Shown here: one piece after another, positions 37,401 through 49,191 of the stretch
How the letters are laid out: every line of letters starts with the position of its first letter
Position numbering within the stretch: the stretch's first letter is position 1
Assembly (NCBI RefSeq): GCF_031877795.1
Contig: NC_133943.1
Location: forward strand, 12,951,001-13,015,000
DNA: 64,000 bases
Direction: 5' to 3'
From: Strix aluco
Lineage: Eukaryota; Chordata; Aves; Strigiformes; Strigidae
Notes under the pieces: model-generated
Told to the model about the DNA's origin: nothing
The model's database searches: none
What the model saw: the letters and a program-made list of their open reading frames with translations, nothing else
Translations under genes and position numbers: made by a program

Positions 37401-40400
37401 AAAACAAGCAGCATGCAATATACATTGCTCAGTTTGTGGGCCTCACGTTGGCTCTACTGCGTGAATCCTCTGCTGTAAATATTAGTATTTAAGAATGTCT
37501 AAAGACAGCAAGATTCAAATGCATATCCTCATAGTCTCTGGCTGTTTGAATCCAGGGGTTTGGTTCTGTCTACTGGGAAAATTTAAACCTCCCTTCAGGC
37601 ACAGATTTGAAATACCTTAACACCTTTAATATCATATGAAACCAGAATGGTATGTGAGACTAAACAAGTTTAAGATCATCTCAAAGTTACATGAGAAAAT
37701 CCACATATTCCTGAGTTATATAAACATGAAATGCTCATCAGAGGAGCTCGGAACTGGAATAATTCACAGTTCATGGAAACATTTAGAAAAACAATGCTAC
37801 TTTCTGGAATTAAATATTAGAAAATTGGTATCCATAAAGACAAATGAAATATGTGGATATCACAGGTCTGCAGGAGGGAGTGCAAGCTTTAGCAAAGAGC
37901 TGCTTTTATTTATCACAAGACCCAGAATGTTTTCAGGATGATTTTTTCAAAATGTAGGTACATCTTTTTTCTGATGCTCAGCTTTCTTGCTTTTTCACAT
38001 AAATCAAGCAAATGAGCAAACAATGAAATTCAGCAGTAAAGTGTCAACCAATGTGTCCCTGAAATCACTGTAATTATGCACGCAGATTAGATGCCTAATT
38101 GTGTGCAGAGCCCTCTTGAAAACATGGCCATAAATACTGGAGCTACAAACTCCCAATGTGAGATTTAGTTGCCAGGTATTGTTCCCAGGAGTTTGTTCAG
38201 CATAAAATCAGCTGGCCTGTAATATTTAAACTACTGTATGTCTACTGTTACATTTTATGAACATTTTATTCTTGGAAATATGAGAAATTCTCATTGTCTT
38301 CAGTCTTGCTAGAAGATGTTTTAGCGAACTCAAGGATATTAGGCTATGAATTTCCGTAACTATTAAAAGAGCAGAATCATTTCACCAACTGCCAATCAGG
38401 CATTGCTGCAAAATAGGAACTATTATGCATTTTAAAAATGTGTTTTTAACAATATGAATAAAATACTCCACTCCTTCCAGTTGCCCTCTTGTCTTCTATA
38501 ATAGTATTAATAGTTACAAGAGGTAGGCAAAATCTAAGTTTAGCTTGAAAGCAGTAAGAAAAAACTGTTTGTATACAATGTAGTAAAAGACTTTCGTGTT
38601 GAAAACAAAACATAAATCTTCTTTCACATTGGTCCTCTCTGTATTTCTTTCAGCACTACTGAGAAAGCTAGAGTCACACAATATTCTTTGCTTCCTGCCC
38701 CTTTTCTTTTGGCACACTACATTGTACTTGAGTTTGTTGATCACGCCAGATAACATTGCCATCATCACGCTGTGGGTTTGGGAAGAAACGGAAAAAAAAA
38801 ATTGGAAGGGTAAGGAAGTTTTTGCTAGAGGAAAGTATTGAGATACAGACTCCTTCTCTTACTTTACCTCTTCAACTTATGCCTGTGTTGTAGTATTAAA
38901 GTGTTCCACTTGAGGTACTCTGTGACCCTGGATTCTGCTGCGTCTCACCTGGAGAGGTAAACCCATTCAAAACACAGAGTAAATCTCAACAATACAAGCT
39001 AAGGCTTCCATCGCTGAACTCTTATCCAAACATATCTACTTATTCAGGATTATATGTTCTTGATTTTCTCAACAGGTGTTCACTTAAACAAACACCAATG
39101 CTCTGAAAAATCCCTTAGCACCAAGAAGATTAAACAAATGATACCAAGTCTTCATTCTTTGTATATATACAATCTTCAGCTATTCATACACTTCCACTTA
39201 TAGCAATGAATCAGAAGTTCTAATCCTAGACTGATTAAAGCAGTAACATGTTCTGTGTTTGATCTAGTAAGATTTAGTGGTAAAACTGGCAACTGCCCTA
39301 TAACCTCCAGGGTAAGTGTTTCTTACTAAAATGCGTATGTTTGAAAATACTGTAAGACAACTTGTTCTTGTATTTTTCAAACATAAAGTAACCTCTGAAC
39401 ACAACACTCCTGTAAGGAAAGTTAAAGTGCAAAGAAGAGAAAGTGGGACATACAGACAGTAAGTCAGCGCTTGGGAACCTTAAAGACAGAAGTCATACGC
39501 ATTGACTAACATTGATACCTGATGAGGGGTTAGAAAGCCTCTGCCTCTTCATTTGCTAGCTGGAGGACTGGTCCCCCGATGGTGGGCGGAGAGCCCCCAG
39601 TTCTCCTGGCGTGTGTCAATTCCCTGAATACCAGAGAGGCCTTTGGGATTTCACTTCACAGTGGCACTGGGGAGCACTTCCACAGGAGAGAGATTCAGAG
39701 ACTTCCACTGAGCTGCAGCTTGTTCAGGGCTCACCCCCGGGGTAATCAACAACCCTAAACAGCAGCCATGAGGCTCAAAGGTCACTCTGCTGAAAAGGAC
39801 TCCTGGGGACAACCCTGTCTTTAATAAAGTAAGACCATGGGAAAGCTTGCCCTTCTTGCTACATCTCGGGTAAAGATTCATAAAGGAATAATCATCCCTA
39901 ATGAGAGCAGGGAACTGGGGTTCTGGGGAGTTGAACCTTTTCCCCCATGTTGTGTTGGGAAAAACAGAATGCTGAATAGCCCCCAGTTCTAAAGTTCAGG
40001 GAGACCCAAAGTGTCTCCAGATCAGAGGAGGTGCAGGCAGAAAATTTATATGGTAAAATTTGCTAATTTTTCTCACATTTCTTCCTATGAAGTCAGTAAG
40101 ACAGTATGTTTCATCAAAGTTGAGGAAATCTATTTAAAAAATGTGATGATAAGGAAAAATTGTCAGTCATTTTGGAATAGTAACCCCCTGGGATAGAAGC
40201 CAAAGGTGGCAGATAGATTTTGGATGGTCTGCTACAGGGCTGGCCAGGGACTGGAATTGGGAGCATTCCTGAAAAGCAAACGTTCCTAGCTCCCACTAAG
40301 TTTAGAGCTGTGTGGAAGACAGAAGCCCCTGCCTCACATGGAGGCAAGGTAGTATCTTGCCACTGATCAGCAGCAGCTCAAAACTTCCAAGCAGGTCCAA

Positions 40401-42530
40401 TTCCTGTAGAGTTTTTGCTAGCAAATAAACTCTTTTTTGGAAAAGTTAAAATAAAGGCTAGCACACCACCTTGGATGGGTTGCTGACCCCTGATGTCCAG
40501 TATTCTTCTTACCAGTTCAATTCCTTCTGGGGATGAAACACCATGACTTATGCAAACCCCTGTGCTCTTTGCACACCCAGAGGAGATTTAAATTGCATTT
40601 CAGCAAATTCAAAACTGCATGGATTGATTTTGTACCACAGCTGTAATTTCCTTCTCCCTTTTCAAATTACATGATATTTAACAGGACAGTGTGAAGGTTC
40701 AGAAATATTTTCTGTAAGTCAGAACAAATTACACAGTGCTAGCAGAACAGCAGAAAGGCACATTTTTGTGGGCTAAATCATTGCAGCTGGGCCATTGCAG
40801 AATGCTGAATCTACTTTTTTATCAAGAGAGAGAGGGAGAAAAATCAGCCATAGAGCTCCTGTTTGCTTTCATTGTAACTAGCCACTCTCTTGCCAACTTA
40901 CTGCACAGTGTTCCAATCTTCCATTAATACCCACATCCATCACTGGCACCAACAGACTCAGTCATCAGACATGTTCATTTAGCAGAGCAATCAAACAAAT
41001 TAAGACCAAAAATGAATCTGGCATCCAAATCTTCAATTTCTACCCCAGCTTTGAAATGCCAAATATCCCACAGGCCCTTCAGGCTTCAACAAAAGTCTGG
41101 TGATGTCAGTTAGAAGTTCAGAAGTCAGGACACCTCTCAAAATATTTCTAAAGATGCACCTCCTCCTCAGCACCCTCATATGGGATAGATACACTTCAGT
41201 CCACTAACAGAGTTCAGCCAGATTTAATACTTTCTTGGTATTTTAGCAATGGTGGTTGGTAAATCCAAAAGCGCTAATATGGCTCTAACAGTCAGCATAC
41301 TTCCCCACAGTATGAGGAGAAAGAATAATGAGAATCATCCTCTCAATAAAAGATTGATTACCTTGTTTGTAAGAACCTGTATTCTCTGAGGATAACCTGC
41401 AACCATGATCAGAACAATTCTACCTAACCCAAATCTGGAACAGCCTATATAGTGCTGGGGCTTTTTTGTTGCTGTTGGGTTTTGATACCAGGGTTTCTTC
41501 TTAAATTAGAGCATTTAAGAACTTTAATTTAGAGGAACATTTTAAACTTTATCTTTCATCAGAACTTGCTTACTAAAAAGCTCCTTAGAGCAAGGAAAAC
41601 CTCATAAGAATAGCCTTAACCACCTCATGGCTTGGCATAGTGATTTTCAATAAAAAGATATTGCTTCACATGCCTTTGACTTCAAAATCTGTGAAAATTC
41701 AGTTTCAAAATTTTGTGATAACCATTTGCAGAGTACACAATGAATGCATGCAAAACAGGATGAAGGGGAGTTTTATGCCAGTGCTTGATTAGATAGAACT
41801 TAGTCTTCACATGTCACTGGAACAGAAAACCCAAAACTGAAGTCTGCACTGGAAACCACCAGTTCATGGTGCCTTAGAAGGGATACAGCTATCACATGCA
41901 TGCTAGTCACTCACTAGATAAACTCACCTCTAGGCTAAAGTAGTGCAGGCAACAGAACCTGGATCAGTAACACCGAGCTGTAGATATGATCCCTCTTTTT
42001 GTCTGTCTACCAAAACTTTTTTTTTCAGCTGATCATGTTTTCACCCCGATTTATCCTTCCAAGCCAGGTTACTTGCCCAAGACCACACCTCTCCCACCGC
42101 CCACCCATATCATCCATAGCCCTGCCCTGTGTCTCTTCATCTCCCACACACATCCCATCCCTCAAGCACTTCCTGGTGAGCCAGAGCAGTGCCCTCACCG
42201 GGGATGGGGAGAACTGGAGCAGGGCTCTGCCATCCCAGGGACTTCCCACAGCTTTAACTGCGCCTGATCCCTTGAGGAGCCTCTGGGCCAACAGCCCCCA
42301 GACTCATGTCCTCAGAGCTACCCTGCACCCAGCCTAGCAGGGGCTGCTTTAGCGCCCCACAGGGGCAGGTGCAAGGTGTAACTTCTAACCTTGCAGGGAG
42401 CCCAACCAACTACAGGTGTGCAAAAGGGCTGTGCAAGCGGCCCATGTTAAAAAACTCAATCTCGGTGCCCCCACATACACCCGAGTGCAACCCCAGGGAG
42501 AAAGAGGCCGAGGGCAACGCACCGCTGCTC
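28481..42530. other. ADRA1B-TTC1 intergenic region
   Basis: About 14 kb with no supported gene. Open frames are short, unlinked and without codon structure or recognisable domains. A MIR-head relic lies near 32.93 kb. The segment near 36.17-36.26 kb (AGCCCTGATTTCAATAAGAA and ACTGGATCGG) resembles the dispersed ATTGAAGTC-type repeat, but weakly. From about 42.04 kb the composition turns C- and G-rich towards the TTC1 promoter. Confidence 0.6.
32933..32985 (+). repeat. MIR/tRNA-SINE head relic
   Basis: CCTAGTGGTCAGGGCACTAA followed by CCTAGGAAAATTCCAGCCTC matches the tRNA-like head of sauropsid MIR ('CTAGTGGTTAGGGCAC...CCTGGGA...'). The body downstream is too decayed to follow. Confidence 0.45.
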
Positions 42531-42650
42531 AGCCTAGCCTAGCCTAGCCCAGCCTAGCCTAGCCTAGCCTAGCCTAGCCTAGCCTAGCCCAGCCTAGCCT
42601 AGCCCAGCCTAGCCTAGCCTAGCCTAGCCGAGCCCAGCCCAGCCCAGCGC
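42531..42650 (+). repeat. AGCCY pentanucleotide minisatellite, 24 units
   Basis: Twenty-four tandem pentamers in perfect register. Most are AGCCT, with AGCCC at units 4, 12, 15 and 21-23, AGCCG at unit 20 and AGCGC at unit 24. The array is 120 bases long, and its last, GC-richer units merge into the TTC1 CpG island, about 60 bases upstream of the first promoter motif. The pattern of variants suggests slippage plus point mutation. The length is probably polymorphic. Confidence 0.97.
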
Positions 42651-43110
42651 TGAGGGGAGCCCGCGAGGCACCTCGGCCCCGCCCGCGCTGTGACCCACGC
42701 GCCGCCGCCAGACTACAAATCCCGGCAGCCTCCGCGCGGCCTCATCCTATTGGCTGGCGCCGGCCGGAAGCGACCTGCGGGGTGAGGGGCGGGGCGGGAG
42801 GCGAGCGGCGGCCGGAAGGGAACGCGCAGGTCTCTGCCGGGGGCCCGGCTCGGCCCGGGGGGAGGCGGGGGTGTCATGGGGGCCGCAGGCCGCAGTCCGG
42901 CCCCTCACCTCAGGGGGCGGGATGGGGCTGAGATGACGGAGCTGGGACCAGCTGCCTGTGGCCTGGCTCTGGGGGGGGCGGCCGTGAGGGAGCTGAAGGG
43001 GAGAGCGGTGCAGGCGGGGCCTGGGGCGGCGGCGGGGGGCTCGCTGTACGCAGTCCGCCGGGGGCTGTGGAGGGCGAGGGGGCGCTGAGGCCTGTGGCTA
43101 GGCAAGTGTG
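42640..43110. promoter_or_regulatory. TTC1: CpG island at the TTC1 5' end
   Basis: The only dense CpG and GC cluster in the window, with repeated CGG, GCGG and GGGCGG sequence from about 42.64 to 43.11 kb. It contains the core promoter and, by comparison with mammalian TTC1 where the first exon is non-coding, probably the untranslated first exon. Open frames on both strands here (up to 146 codons on the minus strand) are what GC-rich sequence gives by chance. Confidence 0.85.
42712..42818 (+). promoter_or_regulatory. TTC1: TTC1 core promoter motif cluster (ZNF143-like, NF-Y, ETS, Sp1)
   Basis: Seen directly: ACTACAAATCCCGGCAGCC at 42712-42730, close to the ZNF143/THAP11 ACTACAAYTCCCAGCATGC module; an inverted CCAAT box, CTATTGGCTGG, around 42748-42758, a good NF-Y site; two ETS/GABPA sites, CCGGAAG, at 42764-42770 and 42812-42818; and a GC box, GGGGCGGGGCGGG, at 42786-42798. 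There is no TATA box. This combination is typical of constitutively expressed housekeeping promoters, and suggests initiation within roughly 42.77-42.85 kb. The exon 1 donor is not certain: GGTGAGG at 42781 and AGGTCTC near 42829 are options. Confidence 0.7.
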
Positions 43111-43417
43111 TGTGACTTGAGTCCCACTGCAGAGGAAAAGCCGTAGCGTAGCGCTGTGCCGTGCCGGTCCTGGGGATCTGAGTTCGTGAATTAACGTATT
43201 TATGGGAGCAGTGTGCTGGTCCCATGTCGCTGCGTAGTGCATAGAAGAAGCATGTATAAGTTGCTCCCTCCCCTGAGGGATAATAGTTTCCCTCAGGTGA
43301 TGTCAGGAGTACTTGTAAGTATTTTAGAGATTTGTCTGCAGACAAGGCATTAAATTATGCTGATTGAGGGTTATTTCTTTCTGTTTCTAAAAACCTAACC
43401 ACTCCAAGGAGTCCAGC

Positions 43418-43741
43418 ATGGAAGAGTTTAAAGATGCAAGTTCACCTGAAGAATTACTTGATCACTTAAAGCTTTCTGATCAGAAGTCTTCAGAGACTGG
43501 CCCTAAAGATGCACAGAATCCCCAAAACATTGAAAGTGGATATACACCTTCTTCAGCCAAAGATCCCACAACAGCAGATGAGTGTTTCCATGACTGTCAC
43601 GACTCCTTTGAGGCAAAAGAACCTGTGCTGGATGATGAAGGGAATTTACAGAATGATGAGAATAGCTCAAGGAAGCAGACAGAACTAGATGAAGAATACT
43701 TACTAGAACTAGAAAAAGATATGCCAGAGGAGGAAAAACAG
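43418..43741 (+). CDS. TTC1: Tetratricopeptide repeat protein 1, first coding exon (acidic N-terminal region)
   Basis: Residues 1-108 of TTC1, a cytosolic TPR adaptor. In the literature the mammalian protein binds Hsp70/Hsp90 C-termini, Ras and G-alpha-16. The start ATG at 43418 has a strong context (AGCATGG, A at -3, G at +4). This region is acidic and mostly divergent, but keeps two blocks shared with human TTC1: ADECFHDCHDSFEA near residues 53-66 and ELDEEYLLELEKDM near 89-102. The exon ends EEEKQ at CAG|GTAATC, phase 0; read-through stops after two codons. An upstream acceptor is likely among the AG dinucleotides at 43408-43416, since mammalian TTC1 has a non-coding first exon, but I could not fix it. 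Confidence 0.93.
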
Positions 43742-45700
43742 GTAATCTGAAGTACCAATGCTGAATCTAAAAAGATAAATTTTTTGAACGGTCTGTGGCT
43801 GGCATGGAAATGGACCTTTAAAACTCTTTATGTGTCTAGCTTTACTGTTCTTAATTTCTTCTTTTAGGTAACAAATGTTTTGTTAACTTTCTTTGGTGTT
43901 CTTAATCATCACATTCCAGTGCAGATTTTTTTTCTACTTTCACCAGTGTGTAAGGTTACTGTGACTCAGAGAGATTATATGAAACAAAAATCTTCCTGTT
44001 TCATATTCTTTAGTTTGTGTGCACTCATTGTTTTCACCTGATTAGCTGCAAGGTACCTTTCCAGAACTGAAAGTGGGTTTCAAGATAGTTTTTATATCTG
44101 AAAGGCTAGTTTATGTAATACAACTAGTTGGGATTAAATTTGAAAGTATCCTTGTAGATTACTTAAACTTTAAACAAACAAAACACATTAAATGTGTGGT
44201 TTTGTTTACTTTCAGTGGACAAAATGTTTGGGTAACAGACTGGATGATGTTGTGGGGAGTAGTGACGTATGTCTTAGGGGAAGTCCAACAGCCTCTGTGA
44301 TGGTGTTTACTCCCCTGTAAGTCTGTGTGAATCAGATTTTTTTGACCCTCAGTCAGTGGTGTCACTTGACAGCAGTTAGTTTTCAGGGTTCTAAGATATG
44401 ATGGTCATCAAGTACTTTTCTAACTTTGATAAAATCACTTTCCAGGATTAGGCTTGAGTAATGCAGTAAATTTCTGTTGATAATTATGTTCTCATAGCAA
44501 ATGGTGGAAGGCTTTCTACTGATTTATGGAAATTTTTTTTCCTAATTTTTTTCAACTTTGGTTTGCAGATGGTGTGGGAGTAAAGATACTAAACTAAAGT
44601 CTGTATCCCAACATACAACTCCTATGGTTTTTTTTTGAACATTTTATTTTTAACAAGTTATATAGCTTGGCCTCTTGAACAGATCGTGTTTCAAAGAACT
44701 GATCCAGCCTCTTAAAATCTGATTGAATTATCCAAACGAGCAGTTACTTGTACTGAAAACTGAAACAGTGACAAAAAGTACTACTATATTCTTTGGCAGT
44801 TGGGAAAAAGATGGAATTCTGGCGTATTGTAACTTATGTGAAGGGAAGACCAGCAAACTTTATTTCATAGTCCTGTAGGCATGAATTAGATCTTATTTTA
44901 ATAAAGGAAATAGAGTCCTTACTGGAAGGCTGACTCCACAATTTGGATCATTGGTAACATTGAACAACTAATAATGAGGGAAGGAGAGAGCAGAGTGGGG
45001 AATGGCAGCTGACAAGAGAAGATAGGCAGCATCTTAGGAGAGCATTACTTCATAGGGGAAGATAGTCTATTGTATAGCTGTATAGTTTTTATTATGGAAA
45101 CTCCCAGATCACCAGGAGCAGCAGAAGAAATTACTACTGTAATGGACAAGTAGTAGTAAAATGAGGCATTTGATGAAAAAGAAGAAATTAAGGGTTACAT
45201 GAAATTAATTTTTTTTTAAAATGTGCTTAAAATATTGTGAATGTTTCAGTGAATTTATAGTGGCTTATTACTCTTTTGTACAGGCAGGCTGATCTTTTCT
45301 AATTCAACTGTGTTGGTAAAGCTGGACCACGCTTTCTTAACTGTTGACTAGCCCTTTCTGTGTTGTATAAGTAAGTAGGTGCTGACTATACCTTGCCCAA
45401 AAAAGTTGGAAAGAGAGAGTGGCTTGGCAGTAACTTGACTATGCCATGGTCTTACTGTCAGCTACTGTAAATAGAGAATGAGGGGCAGAAATATGCAGAG
45501 CTAAGATGCCAGAGGCAACCAAATATCTAAATTGTTTGTTACAAACCAGCATACAGAAATTTAATCAAGTTGTGTCTCAAACAGTTCCCTTTGAGGTAGG
45601 GTAAGATTTCTGACCAAATACATCAGTGAAGACAAAAAGGTAGTTTTTCATCTGTAGTACAGATCATTATGTTAATATAGCAGTTTCTTGAGGTGGAAAA

Positions 45701-45892
45701 GCAGTATGGGACTAGTGGGGAAGGGGATCATGGAATATAATCTCCTTGAAGGAGGAATGAGACTAAATGTAACACTTGTCTGCTGCTTGACCTTGTGGAA
45801 GTCATACCTCTCTGTGTCTCAATTTTGCCATCTGTAAAATGGGCATGGTGATGCTTGCCAGTTGTAATACTTTGAGATCTAATAGTGAATGA
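45701..45892 (+). repeat. MIR-type SINE relic, sense orientation, near full length
   Basis: The best-preserved MIR in the window. The core TGACCTTGTGGAAGTCATAC, CTCTCTGTGTCTCAATTTTG, CCATCTGTAAAATGGGCATG matches the MIR core domain (TGACCTTGGGCAAGTCACTT, CTCTCTGTGCCTCAGTTTC, CATCTGTAAAATGGGGAT) in order and spacing. GTAATACTTTGAGATCTAAT matches the sauropsid tail 'GTAAAGCACTTTGAGATCTAC'. The head near 45701 is more diverged. A CR1 fragment follows almost directly. Confidence 0.8.
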
Positions 45893-45902
45893 TATGGGGT
45901 GG

Positions 45903-46320
45903 GGGGGATCTCAAGAGATCATCTGGTGCAGCCTGTGCCCCGAAAGGGGCTCTGGAGGTCAGGTAGTCTAACCCCCCTGCTCAAAAATAGATCAAATAGA
46001 TCAGCCTGCCCAGAGCCACGAAGACATCTCAGAGCCTGGAGACTGCACAGCCTCTCAGGGCCCCTGTTCCAGTGTTTAACTACCCTCATGGTAGAAACCA
46101 TTTTTCCTCGTATTTAATTAGAATTTCCTTTGTTGTAACTTGTGACCACTGACTCCCCTTCTTCTGCATCCGTACAGGAAGAGTCTGTCTCAATTTTCTC
46201 TGAGCCACCTTTTCCCAAGGCTGAACAAACTCAATTCTTGTAGGCTGTCTGCTTAGGTCATGATCTCCAGTGGCCTGACCATGTTGAGGGCCCTCGGCTG
46301 GACTGCCTCTGGGAAGTCGA
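45903..46320 (-). mobile_element. CR1 LINE 3' fragment, antisense
   Basis: Reverse-complement CR1 landmarks in order: TCTCAAGAGATCATCTGGTG and CTAACCCCCCTGCTCAAAAA (3' UTR region), CCTGTTCCAGTGTTTAACTA then CCCTCATGGTAGAAACCATT (the sense-strand 'FFTVRVVRHWNR' codons reversed), CTTTTCCCAAGGCTGAACAA with ACTCAATTCTTGTAGGCTGT (the 'LRELGLFSL' codons reversed), and CAGTGGCCTGACCATGTTGA. The terminal ATTCTATG tail is missing. It is non-functional and intronic in TTC1. Confidence 0.85.
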
Positions 46321-46331
46321 TGTCTTTCTGC

Positions 46332-46354
46332 GGGGGGTGGGGTGGGGTGGGGGG
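46332..46354 (+). other. G-quadruplex-type G-run tract
   Basis: Four uninterrupted G runs of 6, 4, 4 and 6 bases, each separated by a single T. Such a tract fits the strictest G4 pattern, with one-base loops. It lies on the transcribed gene's sense strand, so it could fold in the TTC1 pre-mRNA as well as in DNA. It may have arisen by (GGGGT) expansion at the edge of the CR1 fragment. Confidence 0.7.
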
Positions 46355-49173
46355 TGAGACATCAAAACTGGGCCTTCTCCAAATGCATTCCTTCAGGTGC
46401 TGAACAGAGGGCAATAATCACATTCCTTCACCTACTCACTACGCAGAAAAAACACATTGCCCTTGTGTCTTTTCCAGTTTAGACTAAACAGTCCCTTTTT
46501 TTCTACTTCCATTTATTGCTTGTACAACAAGGAGCATTGTCATTGTGAGTCATGATGAGGCTTCTGCAGCAGCCTATAACTTGAAGGCAGGTTCAGAGTT
46601 TTATAGACAAAGTGCTAAAAACTGTGGAAAATTATATAATAGAATTAAACTCTAGAAAGAGCAGCAGGCCTGATTTTCGTGCTGCTCTTGTTCCTGTTGT
46701 ATTGTTAGGTAATAATTTAATTTTGCACATCAATTTTTGCCTTCTGTAAAATGAGCAGAAGAATCGTGCATGTTGGATACTTGCATTCAGCTTTGTGGAA
46801 CTCCATTGAAAGGTGATATGGGAGTACAAAATAACTGTTTAAAGCTGGAAAGATTTCATTAAAGTATTGAGACAGCTGCTGTTCTCATCTTCCTGTAGGT
46901 TTATTTCCAGTGGTATTGAGCAACTGTGCCCTTCAGCTTGGTTTATGATTATACCTAATGAAATGGAGGGATTCCATCTCTTAGTATCACCATAACTATT
47001 AGATTGGCAATACTTACATTGTGAACGTTGTTTATGTTCCATAGAGAGCTTTCTGAGTGGATTACATAAGTAGTCTTTAAAATACAGCTATTTTTTTCTC
47101 TAACAAAATAGTGTTGGTATCTCTTATAAGCAGAGCTTGAGAAATCCAGAAACTAGAGAGGAATCAGAAGCTTACAGCAGTTGTGATAACTACTGAAGTA
47201 GCTGATTTGCATCACCTTACATTCTCTGTGTAGTAAAACCATGGGGGTGGGTCATTCCTGAATCGCCACTCCAGCTTTCCTCACAGTACTTGGAATTGAT
47301 GGTTACAAATTTTATTTTATTTTTATTTTTAAAAGTGAAACATTATATATATTTTTATTATGAAAAGAATCTGTTAAAAGATACAGCTGTTAAGAAAAAA
47401 TACTGCAGTTAACAGTCTGAAAACAGATGCTGTACATCCATTCAGAGTTTTTCAAACATTTTAAACCTCCTTTCTGTTACTCAAAAGGTCATTTTTGAGA
47501 AGAGGGCAATGTGATTTTTTTTAATTTTTTTTTTTGCAGCTGGAGAAAATGAGGCAGAAATATTCAGAACTTGTTTATTTGACTGCTTAGGTTGTGACCA
47601 GACACTCAGCAGCAGTGCTGTGTTTGCTACTTAGGCAGTCCTTGATCAGTTATTCTCAGCCCCCTGCTGCCTCCTTCATTGTGCTAGCACACCTCTCTGT
47701 GTGAATGTGCAGTGAACCAGTTACGGGGAATGATTCAGATGAAAAATAATGCTGTATTTTTAGATCAAGGGCAGTGCTGATAAAAGTAGACATCAAATGA
47801 CAGCCTCATGATGGCATACAGGGGTAGATGGACTTTCTTCAATTAGAATATTTGCCTAAATAACAAAAACTTCCTATGTGGTTGCAACACCAACCATAGA
47901 CTATGTACTTGAGTCATGAGGAGAGCTGGATGTTAGCCCTGCTCAAGTCAAATTTATGGAGCTACACCTTGATAGTAATTTTATTTTTTTTAAACTAAGC
48001 CCATTGTTATGTTTTAGCAGCTTTAATAAATGAGTTCCCTTGAGCAATGTTCTCCAATAACTAGGCTGTAGAAAAGAAAGTATTTAATTTATTCTGGAGA
48101 TCCAAAGACAGGTTCTAGTCCTTGCTCTGTGTTTATGCATATCCTATGTGCAAGCTTTCATGGTAGCAGCTCTGAGTAGAAATTCTCATCCATGTAGAAG
48201 CTGCTGCAGAGATCAGAGTGAAGGAGCAAGTGGTTGTGTATTTTCTTTCAATTACATTTCAAGAGCCCATACAGTGAGATTTCTAATTTTAAGCAACAGG
48301 AATTACTTCCAGGGAAACAGTACCGATACTGTAAGAAGTTGTGTCTGCAGAATGAAGCAAAATAAGAACTTGAAGGAATATTAAGACACAAACCTTCAAG
48401 AAGTATTCTTAAAAACAGATGTGGCATAGAGCCTGGTTACTAGCTTGGACTTGCAACTCTGAGCTTTTTAAGAATTAAGCAGCCTGAAACAAAATTCACT
48501 TTTATAAGATTTTGTTGTTGTTGTTGTTTCAAAAGCATGCTGATTGCTGCCTCAGCAGAGGCACTGAGCAGTAAATTGCTTTTGATGCATTACAAACGGA
48601 TTTTTCTGGTTAGTTGTCACTGACAGTGATGGCTTTGACGTTGGTCTAGTCTGCAGAATTAATCAGAAGACACCCAACAGCTGTTACATGGTAATTGTTT
48701 CAGGCTGACCCGGTCTTCTTCTGGAGGAACACCCATTAATTATGAGTTTATCCAGCAGCAAAATTCTGAATCCCTCATGCTCTTCCATTGTGACAGATGT
48801 TGTCTTGTTCTTTGGGTCCTGTCTGGCAAAGATTTCAGCACCTGGCTTAGTAAACTCTTATTTTGGATATAGAACACTCCTTTCTAGCTGCTGTAAGATC
48901 CTGGAATAAATATCTCATATTCCTCAAAAGCAGTTCCCATCTTTGGGCTGTTGCATGTGCATTGGAGCTACAGCTGGCTGTAATCATGCTGAACTTCTAT
49001 TTTAACACTAGGAAATGTGTCAGCAAGCCGAGGAACACAGCTCTAGTAGAGGAGATTCTTGATTAGTATCTTGTTAGCAACTCTGTAAGAATTAAGTGAA
49101 ACTGATCTTTGAGAAATAGTATTTTTAAGTTACACAGATTTTTTCAGTTCTGGTCTAAACAGTAAAACTTCCT

Positions 49174-49191
49174 TCCCCCCCACCCCACCCC
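49174..49191 (-). other. C-run tract (potential minus-strand G-quadruplex)
   Basis: C runs of 7, 4 and 4 bases separated by single A residues. On the minus strand this gives G runs that could form a quadruplex if the 7-base run supplies two strands. It is weaker than the tract at 46.33 kb. Confidence 0.45.

Noticed and set aside
42060-42096. GGTTACTTGCCCAAGACCACAC resembling a reverse MIR core
   Set aside because: Only about 22 bases match and the flanks do not follow MIR order; probably chance.
42876-43088. Plus-strand open frame of 70 codons starting with ATG at 42876
   Set aside because: Gly/Ala/Arg-rich CpG-island translation that stops before the TTC1 start and matches nothing in TTC1; probably first-exon UTR or intron sequence.
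42905-43345. Long minus-strand open frames (146 and 110 codons) over the TTC1 CpG island
   Set aside because: Low-complexity Pro/Ala/Ser-rich translations of GC-rich DNA, overlapping in different frames, with no splice structure or family resemblance. Expected by chance in a CpG island.
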